In this document: positions 7,218 to 14,767 of the stretch, in pieces | Position numbering within the stretch: the first letter of the stretch is position 1 | Layout: every line of letters starts with the position of its first letter | Notes under the pieces: model-generated | Database searches by the model: none | What the model was told of the DNA's origin: nothing | Seen by the model: only the letters and a program-made list of their open reading frames with translations | Made by a program: the position numbers and the translations under genes | Source: JBKHHU01 sp046539045 | GTDB taxonomy: Bacteria; Planctomycetota; Phycisphaerae; SM23-33 | Assembly: GCA_046539045.1 (NCBI GenBank) | Contig: JBKHHU010000059.1 | Coordinates: 1 to 16,522 of the forward strand | Reading direction: 5' to 3' | DNA length: 16,522 bases

Positions 7218-8006
7218 CTAGTGCGGCAGTTTTTCTATGATCGCTCCCTTGCGGAGATCGCTGGGGCTCATGCCGGTTACCTCGCGGAAAACCCGGTAGA
7301 GATTCGCTTCGTTCCGCAGGCCGACCTTCTCGGCGATGGCCTTGTGAGGCAGAGAGGTGGTCAGCAGCATCACCCGGGCCTTTTCGACCCGCATGTTCCG
7401 CAGGAAACGCATGGGCGGGACGCCCGCTGCCTCCCCGAAGACGCGACAGAAATGATACTTGCTCATCCGCGCCACGCGAGCCAGGTCATCCAGCGAAATC
7501 GGGTTCGCCATTCTAGCGTGCATGTAGGCCCGCAGGCGGTCGACCAGTTCGTGATCCGAGTTGGAGCAGACCTCGTCGAATTCGAACAGCAGCCCCTCGA
7601 GCAAACAGTTCAGCACGTGCTGCTGGTGCTTGCTGGGCGGCGGGACCAGGTTTGCCATCCACTTGACCAGCGACTGAATCCTGCCGTGATGGTCCACGGC
7701 GCGGATCGTCTTTTCCCGTCGCGGGCGGTCTTCGCTCTCCAGCCAGTCGACGAAGAACAGTTCCAGTTCTTCCGACTCGCCGATTCCCGGGAAGTGTGGA
7801 GTTCCGGGCGGGTAGTACACCAGTTCGCCCGGCTCAAGCACATGCTCGCCCTCGGCGTCCCTGACCCGGTACTGCCCCTGGATGATCAGCACCAATTCAT
7901 GGAATTCATGTCCATCAGGAGAAACCTGGGGCCCGGGCGGGCAGAAAATATGCCCCACAGCCACCAGTTGCGGCAGATGGCCAGACCGGTCGGGTGACTC
8001 GCTCAT
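7218..8006 (-). CDS. AraC-family transcriptional regulator with cupin sensor
   Basis: This 262-aa cytosolic DNA-binding protein has an N-terminal cupin-type sensor domain (about 8-105; motif HEFHELVLIIQGQYRV, then LEPGELVYYPPGTPH). Its C-terminal AraC-type domain carries two helix-turn-helix units: ISLDDLARVARMSKYHFCRVF, and HKAIAEKVGLRNEANLYRVFRE ending in the usual TGMSPSDLRKG. Such proteins normally sense a small molecule, often a sugar, and activate nearby catabolic genes. An ATG 15 nt further upstream (8021) is in frame, but AAGGAG (8017-8012) lies 5-6 nt before the ATG at 8006, which I take as the start. It lies 127 nt beyond cdsA on the same strand and has its own terminator. The convergent GH94-like gene is a possible target, by inference. 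A 9-bp inverted repeat spans the start codon. Confidence 0.93.
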   Translation of the reverse strand: MSESPDRSGHLPQLVAVGHIFCPPGPQVSPDGHEFHELVLIIQGQYRVRDAEGEHVLEPGELVYYPPGTPHFPGIGESEELELFFVDWLESEDRPRREKTIRAVDHHGRIQSLVKWMANLVPPPSKHQQHVLNCLLEGLLFEFDEVCSNSDHELVDRLRAYMHARMANPISLDDLARVARMSKYHFCRVFGEAAGVPPMRFLRNMRVEKARVMLLTTSLPHKAIAEKVGLRNEANLYRVFREVTGMSPSDLRKGAIIEKLPH

Positions 8007-8053
8007 ATCAGCTCCTTGCATCAGAGTCGAGGTATGATAGCAAAATATGAGCG
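8000..8053 (-). promoter_or_regulatory. Inverted repeat covering the regulator start codon
   Basis: CGCTCATAT (8000-8008) is the exact reverse complement of ATATGAGCG (8045-8053), with 36 nt between. The lower arm contains the start codon, so pairing in the mRNA would cover it; alternatively the arms could be an operator for autoregulation. Confidence 0.4.
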
Positions 8054-8133
8054 AAATGTCCGCAAGAAACTGTGAGCAATTTCCGGTTTTGCGCCGCCGG
8101 CCCCGCTGTTTTGCCGCTGAGGCGCGGGCTTAC

Positions 8134-9015
8134 TTATGTCATCAGATACAGCAGGCTCATCGCTATCGGTACCGATAGTAGCGGCGAGTCGACCATGTCC
8201 AGCACGCCGCCGAATTCCGGAACCAGCCCGCCGGAGTCCTTGATATCTGCCGAACGCTTCAGCAGGCTCTCGCAGAGATCGGCGAACTGGCCGAACAGTC
8301 CCACCACCACGCCGAATCCGATGGCTGCGTCCCACGAAAGGGCCGTAGGCAGGTCAAAGACGGCGAAAACCCAGGCCACCAATGCCGAAGCGGCGCCCGC
8401 TGTCACCAGACCTCCCAGCAGCCCCTCCCAGGTCTTGCCCGGGCTCAGCCAGCGGATCATCTTGTGCTTTCCGAGAAATGATCCCGTGAAATACGCCCCG
8501 ATGTCGGTGAATTTGACCGCCGCGAGGAACAGAACCACTGTCGGCAGACCAAAGCCCAGACGCATGTGCAGGATCAGCCCTGCCCCGACCGCAAGGTAGG
8601 CAATGCCCAGGAAGGTTGCGCCCAGGCGAGGAATTCCACGCTCTGTCCGAAAGCGGATCATCTGCTCCAGGAACACCGCCATCACCACAACGCCCGCCGC
8701 CAGCATCAGCATCTCCCCCGGTACATCGGCAGCCGGGCTCAGCAACTGCCACCAGAACGGGGCCGTCGCCAGCAGACAACTGCCCAGAATCCCGCTGATC
8801 GCCAGAGGCTTGGGACCCACGGCCCCGGCCAGGCGACTCACCTCCAGAAACCCCACCGCCACCAGGAGAACCACCAGCCCGGTCAGGGGGATTCCCCGCG
8901 GCAACGCAGTATGTGCGTCCAACCATCCATCCAGAACGAACAGTCCCACCAGAACGGCTATCAGCAGGGATCCGAACACGATTCGTTTTGTCATTTTGCC
9001 GGCCATGGACACCAT
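8134..9015 (-). CDS. cdsA: Phosphatidate cytidylyltransferase
   Basis: CdsA is an integral inner-membrane enzyme that makes CDP-diacylglycerol from phosphatidate and CTP, the entry to most phospholipids. The 293-aa product has about seven to eight hydrophobic segments. Near its end it carries the family signature in the form SLLKRSADIKDSGGLVPEFG, then GVLDMVDS, with the K-D pair intact; the usual H-G-G and D-R positions read F-G-G and D-M. KFTDIGAYFTGSFLGKHK and SPGKTWEG are further CdsA blocks. None of the three possible starts (9015, 9006, 8994) has a good Shine-Dalgarno. The third, beginning MTKRIVFG, fits family N-termini best, so the true protein may be 7 residues shorter. uppS, its neighbour in many bacteria, is about 3.5 kb away here, and no dxr follows. 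Confidence 0.92.
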   Translation of the reverse strand: MVSMAGKMTKRIVFGSLLIAVLVGLFVLDGWLDAHTALPRGIPLTGLVVLLVAVGFLEVSRLAGAVGPKPLAISGILGSCLLATAPFWWQLLSPAADVPGEMLMLAAGVVVMAVFLEQMIRFRTERGIPRLGATFLGIAYLAVGAGLILHMRLGFGLPTVVLFLAAVKFTDIGAYFTGSFLGKHKMIRWLSPGKTWEGLLGGLVTAGAASALVAWVFAVFDLPTALSWDAAIGFGVVVGLFGQFADLCESLLKRSADIKDSGGLVPEFGGVLDMVDSPLLSVPIAMSLLYLMT

Positions 9016-9192
9016 TAAATACCGCTTCGGGCCTGAATTCCAGCCGGAACTGCCCTGAGCCTCGCGAAGATCCTTTCCGCCTCCGACAAATTGATTTTCC
9101 GCGGTAAGTCAGTTCTAATTGGCGATCTCGCTTCAACCCCAGCCGCGAGGAACAGGTGCTGAGACACAAACTCAAAGAGTTCGGCAGGATCG
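9016..9192. other. Spacer upstream of cdsA, possibly decayed coding DNA
   Basis: There is no intact gene and no clear promoter. A plus-strand frame from about 9108 to 9222 reads a protein-like string with FNPSREEQVL and KLKEFG but has no start codon. It may be further debris of the relic downstream or a chance frame. Confidence 0.35.
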
Positions 9193-9451
9193 GAGTTCGG
9201 CAGTATCGCGATCGCCGGTGACGTAGCCAATCACGAGATTCGGCCGTTGCGACCCGATACCGATCTGAGCACGGCGATGGGCCGTTTCGTGGCGGTGGAC
9301 ATGGAAGAATTGCCCATCGTGGAGCAGGAGACCGGCCAGGTGCTCCGGCCTGCTGCGACGGCGTGATCTTCTGGCTGCCTACAATCACCGACTCATCGAG
9401 ATGCACGAAGACGAAGACGATTTGCCCTTCCCCGATTTTCAGGAGAATTGA
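9193..9451 (+). pseudogene. CBS-domain relic with frameshift, probably the C-terminus of a ClC-type channel
   Basis: One plus frame reads GSIAIAGDVANHEIRPL, then MGRFVAVDMEELPIVEQETG and QVL, and stops at 9366. A second frame continues LLRRRDLLAAYNHRLIEMHE to a TGA at 9449-9451. Dropping one C at 9345-9346 joins them as QVLGLLRRRDLLAAYN, the classic end of a CBS domain (adenosyl-nucleotide-binding regulatory module). The RRDLLAAYN ending is typical of CBS pairs at the end of ClC chloride-channel-like proteins. That parent is inferred. The upstream channel part is absent and no start is visible, so I call this a remnant rather than a gene with a single error. Its last codons carry the AGGAG used by the sulfatase. 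Confidence 0.6.
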
Positions 9452-9455
9452 CCGA

Positions 9456-10835
9456 ATGTTTGACGACAGCAACCCGCAGCGCCCGAATATCCTGTTCATC
9501 ATGAACGACCAGCACCGGTTTGACTACCTTGGGTGCATGGGGGCCGATTTCGTCAATACGCCGAATATCGACCGGATCGCCCGTAACGGCGTGGTGTTCC
9601 GGAACTGCTTCAGCAACTCCCCGGTTTGTGCCCCGGCCCGGATCGGGCTGGCGGCGGGGATGCAGCCAAGCCGTCTGGGCTCGCTGGACAACCACAGCTA
9701 CCTTCCGCTGTCTCAGCGAACCTATTACCAGCGCCTTCGCGATGCCGGGTACTACGTCGGGTGTGTCGGCAAGCTCGACCTCGCCAAGCCCGACCCGTAC
9801 AACGGAATCCGCGGCGACCGGCCGATCAACTATGCCTGGGGTTTCACTCATCCGGTCGAGTGTGAAGGCAAAATGCACGCCGGGCGCGGCAGGCCCGGGG
9901 CGCCCCTGGGTCCCTATAACGCCTGGCTGGAAGAGAAGGGCCTCCTGCAGGAGTTCCATGAAGATTACATGGTACGGCAGGGAAACTGGGCGGGGGATTG
10001 TCGTGACAGCGTCCTGCCCACCGAGGCCTGGGAAGACTGCTATATCGGCACCCGGGCGGCCGAGTGGATCGACGATATTCCCACAGACTTTCCGTGGCAC
10101 CTGTTTGTGAGCTTCGTCGGTCCGCATGATCCGTTCGACCCGCCGACCGAGTACGCCGACAAGTACCGGAACGCCGACGTGCCCGAACCGATTCTCGATG
10201 AGATGGAGGGCAAACCCGAATGGATCCGTTCGCGGGACAAGGAATTCGATCAGGGAACAGTCCGGCGGACGCGGCAGCAGTACTGTGCGGAAATCGAGTG
10301 CCTTGACGATCAGGTGGGCAAGATCCTGGACTCGCTGGAGCGGAAGGGGCAGTTGGACAACACGGTGATCATTTTTTCGAGCGACCACGGCGAGATGCTC
10401 GGGGATCACGGCCTGTACACCAAGAGCGTCATGTACGAAGCGTCGATGCATGTGCCTCTGGCTGTTTCCGCCCCTGGTATGAAGGGCGGCCGTCAGAGCA
10501 ATGCCATCGTCGAGCTGATCGACATCAATCCAACGATCTGTGAACTGGCGGGGCTCGAGCCGCAGAACGATATCGATGCCCGCTCGTTCGGGCCGGTGGT
10601 GCGGGGTGAGCAGGACGCACACCGCGACGATGCCGTCAGTGCGTTGCGGAACTGCCGCTGCCTCCGAACCGAGCGGTACAAGCTCATCGACAATTACCAG
10701 CAGGGGTTGGAGCTGTACGATCTGCAGGAAGACCCGCAGGAGCTGCACAACATCAGCGGTGACCGGCAGGACCTGACGCGCGATCTTTGCCGTCGGATGG
10801 TAGGGCGGTTCGTGGAAGGCCGGTGGATGCGGTAG
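9456..10835 (+). CDS. Type I (formylglycine) sulfatase
   Basis: This 459-aa S1-family sulfatase hydrolyses sulfate esters, probably of a sugar. The active-site C58 lies in C-A-P-A-R (58-62), the C-x-P-x-R code recognised for conversion to formylglycine. Metal-binding regions are NILFIMNDQH (N17, D18) and SSDHGEMLGDHG (D310, H311). The usual G-K-x-H element reads GKLDLAKPD with K106 and D108, so His is replaced by Asp. No signal peptide is present, unlike most polysaccharide sulfatases, so a cytosolic substrate such as an imported sulfated mono- or oligosaccharide is inferred. An upstream GTG at 9363 is in frame but overlaps the CBS relic; AGGAG (9441-9445) points to the ATG at 9456. It is convergent with arfB. 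The substrate cannot be read from sequence. Confidence 0.92.
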   Translation: MFDDSNPQRPNILFIMNDQHRFDYLGCMGADFVNTPNIDRIARNGVVFRNCFSNSPVCAPARIGLAAGMQPSRLGSLDNHSYLPLSQRTYYQRLRDAGYYVGCVGKLDLAKPDPYNGIRGDRPINYAWGFTHPVECEGKMHAGRGRPGAPLGPYNAWLEEKGLLQEFHEDYMVRQGNWAGDCRDSVLPTEAWEDCYIGTRAAEWIDDIPTDFPWHLFVSFVGPHDPFDPPTEYADKYRNADVPEPILDEMEGKPEWIRSRDKEFDQGTVRRTRQQYCAEIECLDDQVGKILDSLERKGQLDNTVIIFSSDHGEMLGDHGLYTKSVMYEASMHVPLAVSAPGMKGGRQSNAIVELIDINPTICELAGLEPQNDIDARSFGPVVRGEQDAHRDDAVSALRNCRCLRTERYKLIDNYQQGLELYDLQEDPQELHNISGDRQDLTRDLCRRMVGRFVEGRWMR

Positions 10836-10849
10836 GCAACCAGGCGGGG

Positions 10850-10876
10850 GGCGGACTTGCGTCATGCAAACCCGCC
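10850..10876. terminator. Hairpin between the convergent sulfatase and arfB genes
   Basis: GGCGG-AC-TTGC-GTCAT-GCAA-AC-CCGCC folds as a 5-bp and a 4-bp stem around a 2x2 internal loop. It fills most of the 51-nt gap between the two stop codons. No T tract follows, so it is a candidate two-way terminator only. Confidence 0.4.
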
Positions 10877-10886
10877 ACTCCGAGCG

Positions 10887-11306
10887 TTACCACATCTTGG
10901 GTGGTTTGCGGAGTTTCTTCTTCTCGCTGCGGTGTTTCTTGTTTTCGAGTCGGCGGCGTTTGGAGGCTTTGGTGGGTTTGGTCTTGCGGCGTTTTCTGGG
11001 CGGGTTCGCTGCGCGCTTGACCAGCTTCTTCAGACGCTTCAGCGCGTCCTCGCGGTTCTGGTGCTGCGAGCGGAACCGCCGGGCGTCGATGATCAACTCC
11101 CCTTCGTTGTTGATCCGGTTGGACGCGATCGTCCGCAGACGCTTCTCCACGTCCGGCGGGAGGACGTTGCTGGCGTTCAGGTCGAACCGCAACTGGACGG
11201 CTGTGTTGACCTTGTTGACGTTCTGCCCGCCCGGTCCACCGGCGCGGCAGAACTCCAGCTGGTAATCGCTGTCCGGGATGCTGATGTTGCGTGTGATCTG
11301 CAGCAC
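10887..11306 (-). CDS. arfB: Alternative ribosome-rescue factor / peptidyl-tRNA hydrolase ArfB
   Basis: ArfB (YaeJ) enters ribosomes stalled without a stop codon and hydrolyses the peptidyl-tRNA. The 139-aa length matches the E. coli protein (140 aa). The catalytic G-G-Q is at 26-28 in FCRAGGPGGQNVNKV. The C-terminal 35 residues are strongly basic (RKRRKTKPTKASKRRR, then KKLRKPPK), as needed to occupy the empty mRNA channel. The lack of a codon-recognition domain separates it from release factors RF1 and RF2. The start is GTG, with GAGG about 6 nt upstream. It lies 11 nt after the PL22 lyase stop, so it is probably the last gene of the purA-uppS-lyase-arfB operon. Confidence 0.93.
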   Translation of the reverse strand: MLQITRNISIPDSDYQLEFCRAGGPGGQNVNKVNTAVQLRFDLNASNVLPPDVEKRLRTIASNRINNEGELIIDARRFRSQHQNREDALKRLKKLVKRAANPPRKRRKTKPTKASKRRRLENKKHRSEKKKLRKPPKMW

Positions 11307-11317
11307 TGGGGCCTCTG

Positions 11318-12475
11318 TTATTGTTCGCTATCGGCCGGGGGCAGGGAGTCGACATCGTCGGGGATGTCCGCGATGTAGACGTTTCCGTACCCGGTTGTAT
11401 CCGCGGAGAACACGATACGCCGGCTCCCGTCGCTACCGGCGAACATTCGCGGATGCACGTGCAGAATCTGGTCGTGGAAGCTGCAGCGGTGGTGCAGCAG
11501 CACGCGCGTCGGACCGTAGGCATTGCCTTCCAGTTTCCACAGGAACATCCGCGGGTCCGGCTTGAGACCGTCGCCGACGATCAGCGTTTCGTCCATGCTG
11601 TGGAAGTGGAAGCTTCCGTGCGGAAAATCCCATTCGTGATGGTCGCTGTTGTCCGGGCGGATGTACCCGAAGCGGGCCACGCCATCGACTGTTCCGTGGT
11701 AACCGATGCGCTCACCGTCTGCGAACCAGTACTCGTGTCCGATGGCCTCGTTCGGCTTCTGGGGCCGCAGCGGGTGAACGTCCCCTGACGCGATATCCAG
11801 TACCCACATTCGCTGGTCGATGTCCTTCCACGGTCCTTCGTGGCAGAAGGTCAGTGTGTTCGGCAGGGCGGGGGAGGTGTTGATGTGCGTCAGCCAGAAA
11901 TCCTCTTCGTGAAGAATTCGGCAAGGGCCTCCGTCCACGGGAATTCCGACAATCTGCGAGTGCGGGCGAGCATCCGAGTACTCGGCGAATCCGACATACC
12001 CGTGGCCGAGATCCATGCGGATCCGATCCGACAGATCCTCGCTGATACCGAGGCAGACCATCGCACCGTCGGCGGTGCAACTCAGCGCGCCCCGCATGTA
12101 TTCATCAGGACGCCGGTACAGCACACGCTGTTGGCAGCTCCGCAGGTCCAGGGCGATCAACTCCGCGGCGTTCATGAAGTAGATCTCATCGCGGATCGGG
12201 TTGAGGAAGGCCGGCTGCAGCCGCGGATGCGCGTCGGAGGGGAAATCGGTCAACTGGGTGATCTCGCCGGAATCCAGCTCGACCGAATAGAAGTTCTCGG
12301 CATTGTTCCGGTGCGACGCGACGATCAGCCGCCGGCCGTCGTCCCAGAAACCGTTGTTCGTGAAGTACAGGTGGTGGTTGTGGGCACGGTAGTCGGTCAG
12401 TTGGCGGATCCTGACGCCGGTCTGCGGATCCGTAAACTCTCGGCTTTCGGAAGGGAGGATGTCGCCGGTCGCCAT
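11318..12475 (-). CDS. Oligogalacturonate lyase, polysaccharide lyase family 22
   Basis: PL22 enzymes are cytosolic seven-bladed beta-propellers that cleave short pectin oligomers by beta-elimination into 4-deoxy-5-threo-hexosulose uronate. The 385-aa length is that of the family (about 388). The N-terminal block (LTDYRAHNHHLYFTNNGFW, then RLIVASHRN) and CHEGPW are characteristic. Q336-x-x-H339-x-H341 (QILHVH) matches the Mn ligands Q350, H353 and H355 of Yersinia OGL as I recall them. H212 and R187 could be the catalytic H242 and R217. The remaining ligand could be H247, H260 or H290. There is no signal peptide. Longer starts (to 12619) overlap uppS out of frame; AAGG lies about 7 nt before the ATG at 12475. 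It starts 14 nt after uppS and ends 11 nt before arfB, an odd place for a pectin enzyme. No kduI or kduD is nearby. A TolB-like propeller of other function is less likely. Confidence 0.85.
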   Translation of the reverse strand: MATGDILPSESREFTDPQTGVRIRQLTDYRAHNHHLYFTNNGFWDDGRRLIVASHRNNAENFYSVELDSGEITQLTDFPSDAHPRLQPAFLNPIRDEIYFMNAAELIALDLRSCQQRVLYRRPDEYMRGALSCTADGAMVCLGISEDLSDRIRMDLGHGYVGFAEYSDARPHSQIVGIPVDGGPCRILHEEDFWLTHINTSPALPNTLTFCHEGPWKDIDQRMWVLDIASGDVHPLRPQKPNEAIGHEYWFADGERIGYHGTVDGVARFGYIRPDNSDHHEWDFPHGSFHFHSMDETLIVGDGLKPDPRMFLWKLEGNAYGPTRVLLHHRCSFHDQILHVHPRMFAGSDGSRRIVFSADTTGYGNVYIADIPDDVDSLPPADSEQ

Positions 12476-12489
12476 GGGTTGCCTTCTCT

Positions 12490-13254
12490 CTACTTGTTGA
12501 GCCCGCCGAACCGCCTGTTCCTGCCTGCGTAGTCGCGTATCGCGTCGCGAAGCCCCTCCGGTCCGAAATCCGGCCAGTAGGTCTCGGTGACGTAGAACTC
12601 GGAATAGGAGATCTGCCACAGCAGGAAATTGCTCAGCCGCATCTCGCCCGAGGTGCGTATGACCAGATCCGGGTCGGGAATTCCCGCGGAGTCGAGGTGG
12701 TCGTCGATCGTCTCGCTGGAGATATCACGCGGGGGAAGATCTCCTTCGGCACTCTTGCGGGCGATCGCGCGCACCGCGTCCACGATTTCCGCTCGTGAAC
12801 CGTAATTCAGTGCCAGGCAAAGCCACATCCCCGTGTTGGTCGAAGAGACCCGCACCGACTCATCGAGTTCCTTCAGCACCCGGTCGGGCAGCCCTTCGCG
12901 CCGGCCGAGGTGACGAAGGCGGACGTTGTGATCCATCAGCATCGGACGCTCTTCGATGAGGTACTCGGCGTACAGATGCATCAGTGCGTTGACCTCATCC
13001 TCCGGCCGACGCCAGTTCTCGATGGAGAAGCTGTAAAGCGTAAGACTTTCCAGACCCAGGCGTGCCGCTTCGGTAACCACCTTGCGAACTACTTTCGCAC
13101 CTTCGTAGTGGCCTTCGGTCCGCGGCAGGTCCTTTTCCCTGGCCCACCGCCCGTTGCCGTCCATAATGATCGCGACGCTCCGCGGGATCCGTTCTGCCGG
13201 AATCCCCAGTTCCTCGCGGTTCTTGGCGATCACGCTTTGCGGGATGACACTCAT
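12490..13254 (-). CDS. uppS: Isoprenyl (undecaprenyl diphosphate) transferase
   Basis: UppS is a cytosolic cis-prenyltransferase that extends farnesyl diphosphate with isopentenyl diphosphate to make the C55 carrier lipid for peptidoglycan and other wall polymers. The 254-aa protein has the catalytic D32 in IIMDGNGRWA, then TEGHYEGAKVVRKVV, LTLYSFSIENWRRP, and the substrate-binding RTSGEMRLSNFLLWQ followed by YSEFYVTETYWPDF. All are intact. Its ATG overlaps the purA stop (ATGA), so the two are translationally coupled. AGGG lies a few nt upstream inside purA. The usual next gene, cdsA, is missing here and a PL22 lyase follows instead. The function is near certain; chain length is by analogy. 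Confidence 0.96.
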   Translation of the reverse strand: MSVIPQSVIAKNREELGIPAERIPRSVAIIMDGNGRWAREKDLPRTEGHYEGAKVVRKVVTEAARLGLESLTLYSFSIENWRRPEDEVNALMHLYAEYLIEERPMLMDHNVRLRHLGRREGLPDRVLKELDESVRVSSTNTGMWLCLALNYGSRAEIVDAVRAIARKSAEGDLPPRDISSETIDDHLDSAGIPDPDLVIRTSGEMRLSNFLLWQISYSEFYVTETYWPDFGPEGLRDAIRDYAGRNRRFGGLNK

Positions 13255-14558
13255 TGGCCGAGCCCTGAGATCTTCGTGTGATGGGGGATGGTCTGTGTGC
13301 GTTCCGGTCCAACGCTGATGTACCCGATCGGGATGCCGAAGTACTCTTCGAGACGGTCGACGTATTTCCTGGCCGATTCCGGAAGGTCGTCGTAGCTCTT
13401 GCAGTCGGTAATCTCTTCGCCCCAGCCGGGCACCTCTTCATAGATGCACTCCACGTCGCTCATCGCGTCGGGCTCGAAGTACTCCAGTTCTTCTCCGTCC
13501 TTGCGATAGCCGGTGCAGATCTTGACGGTATCGAACCCGCTCAGCACGTCGAAGAGCGTCAGGGCGATCTCGTCCACGCCGGACAGTTCGATGGCGTACT
13601 TGACGGCAAAGGCGTCGAGCCATCCGCAACGGCGCGGTCGCCCGGTGGTGGTACCGTATTCGTTCCCGCGGTCGCGGATCCGCTGGCCGATCTCGTTGTC
13701 CTGCTCGCTCGGGAACGGCCCCGCGCCGACTCGCGTAGTGTAGGCTTTGACGATCCCGAGGATTCGTCCGATGGATCGGGGCGGAATGCCCGAACCCTGC
13801 GGCACACCGCAGGCGGTGACCGGACTGCTTGTGACGAACGGGAACGTGCCGTGATCGATGTCCAACATACTTCCCTGGCCGCCCTCGAACAGGAGCCCGT
13901 CGCCTCGCTGCGTAGCCTTTCGCAGCACGCTTCCGGTGTTGCAGACGTGCGGCTTAAGCGTTTTGCCCAGCGCCATATACTCGCTGTAGATCTCGTCGGC
14001 GTTCATGGGTTCGGCATTGTAGAGGGCGGCGAACGTCTTGTTCTTGATCCCGACAATTCGGTCGATCTTATGCCGAAGAACTTCCGGGTCGATCAGGTCG
14101 CCGACACGGATGGCGGTCGAGCGGCGGGCCTTGTCGGCGTAGCAGGGGCCGATGCCCCGGGCCGTGGTGCCGATTTTCTTTCCGCCAAGGCTCTCCTCGC
14201 TGAGACGGTCTTCCAGCTTGTGCCACGGCATGACCACATGGGCGCAGTGACTGATCAGCAGCTTCTCCGGGCCGATCTTGACGTCGCGGGAAACCAGTCC
14301 GTTGATCTCTTCCATCGCAGTGGTGGGATCGAACACAACACCATTGCCCACGACGTTGACGATATCATCACGGAGGATACCGGAGGGGATCAGGTGCAAA
14401 GCGAACTTCTGATCGCCCACGATGACGGTGTGACCGGCGTTGGCGCCACCGCAGAACCGGACGACGTATTTGCACGACGGAGACAGGGCATCCACCAGCT
14501 TGCCTTTACCTTCGTCTCCCCACTGCAGACCAATGATCGTAATATTGTTGCTGTCCAT
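13251..14558 (-). CDS. purA: Adenylosuccinate synthetase
   Basis: PurA joins IMP and aspartate with GTP to adenylosuccinate, the first committed step to AMP; it is cytosolic. The 435-aa product has the P-loop-like G14-D-E-G-K-G-K20 with catalytic D15, H43 in GGANAGHTV, IGTTARGIGPCYADK, the EGGQGSMLDIDHGTFPFVTSS block, and the C-terminal GPERTQTI guanine-binding end. The open frame runs on to 14792, but this extension has no family similarity. Of two close ATGs (14564 and 14558), the inner one has AGAGG 7 nt upstream and is preferred. It heads the minus-strand operon with uppS (4-nt overlap), the PL22 lyase and arfB. A promoter with perfect TTGACA lies at 14602-14629. Confidence 0.97.
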   Translation of the reverse strand: MDSNNITIIGLQWGDEGKGKLVDALSPSCKYVVRFCGGANAGHTVIVGDQKFALHLIPSGILRDDIVNVVGNGVVFDPTTAMEEINGLVSRDVKIGPEKLLISHCAHVVMPWHKLEDRLSEESLGGKKIGTTARGIGPCYADKARRSTAIRVGDLIDPEVLRHKIDRIVGIKNKTFAALYNAEPMNADEIYSEYMALGKTLKPHVCNTGSVLRKATQRGDGLLFEGGQGSMLDIDHGTFPFVTSSPVTACGVPQGSGIPPRSIGRILGIVKAYTTRVGAGPFPSEQDNEIGQRIRDRGNEYGTTTGRPRRCGWLDAFAVKYAIELSGVDEIALTLFDVLSGFDTVKICTGYRKDGEELEYFEPDAMSDVECIYEEVPGWGEEITDCKSYDDLPESARKYVDRLEEYFGIPIGYISVGPERTQTIPHHTKISGLGQ

Positions 14559-14601
14559 CCTCATGCCTCTGATTCGAGTGCTCCGAAAACGTAACCGGTA
14601 A

Positions 14602-14629
14602 ACCTTAGACGTTTCTGGTGTGCTGTCAA
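14602..14629 (-). promoter_or_regulatory. Promoter of the purA operon
   Basis: Minus-strand TTGACA (14629-14624), a 16-nt spacer and TAAGGT (14607-14602) lie about 45 nt before the purA start codon. The -35 is perfect. The -10 is atypical but resembles TAACGT before the SH3 gene. Confidence 0.55.
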
Positions 14630-14652
14630 GGTTCGCCTGTGCGCAATCCGGC

Positions 14653-14684
14653 TGTCGGCGTCGACAGGCAGCGGCGAGAGCCGC
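14653..14684. other. Two adjacent small hairpins between divergent promoters
   Basis: TGTCG-GCGT-CGACA (14653-14666) and GCGGC-GAGA-GCCGC (14671-14684), the second capped by a GNRA loop, lie between the purA promoter and the promoter of the 87-aa gene. They are upstream of both predicted starts, so a DNA-level role or chance is more likely than a leader RNA. Confidence 0.4.
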
Positions 14685-14701
14685 AGGGCTCCGGCTGGGA
14701 C

Positions 14702-14729
14702 TTGAGCCGTGTCCGATCTTCGATAGAAT
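14702..14729 (+). promoter_or_regulatory. Promoter of the 87-aa gene
   Basis: TTGAGC (14702-14707), a 16-nt spacer and TAGAAT (14724-14729, 5 of 6 consensus bases). The predicted transcript start is about 30 nt before the GTG start codon. Confidence 0.55.
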
Positions 14730-14767
14730 GCAACAGAGGATTAGTTCTGCATGAGGAGTACCCAATC

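Noticed and set aside
12476..12619. N-terminal extension of the PL22 lyase
   Set aside because: It overlaps uppS out of frame, is Arg-rich without family similarity, and a ribosome binding site supports the ATG at 12475.
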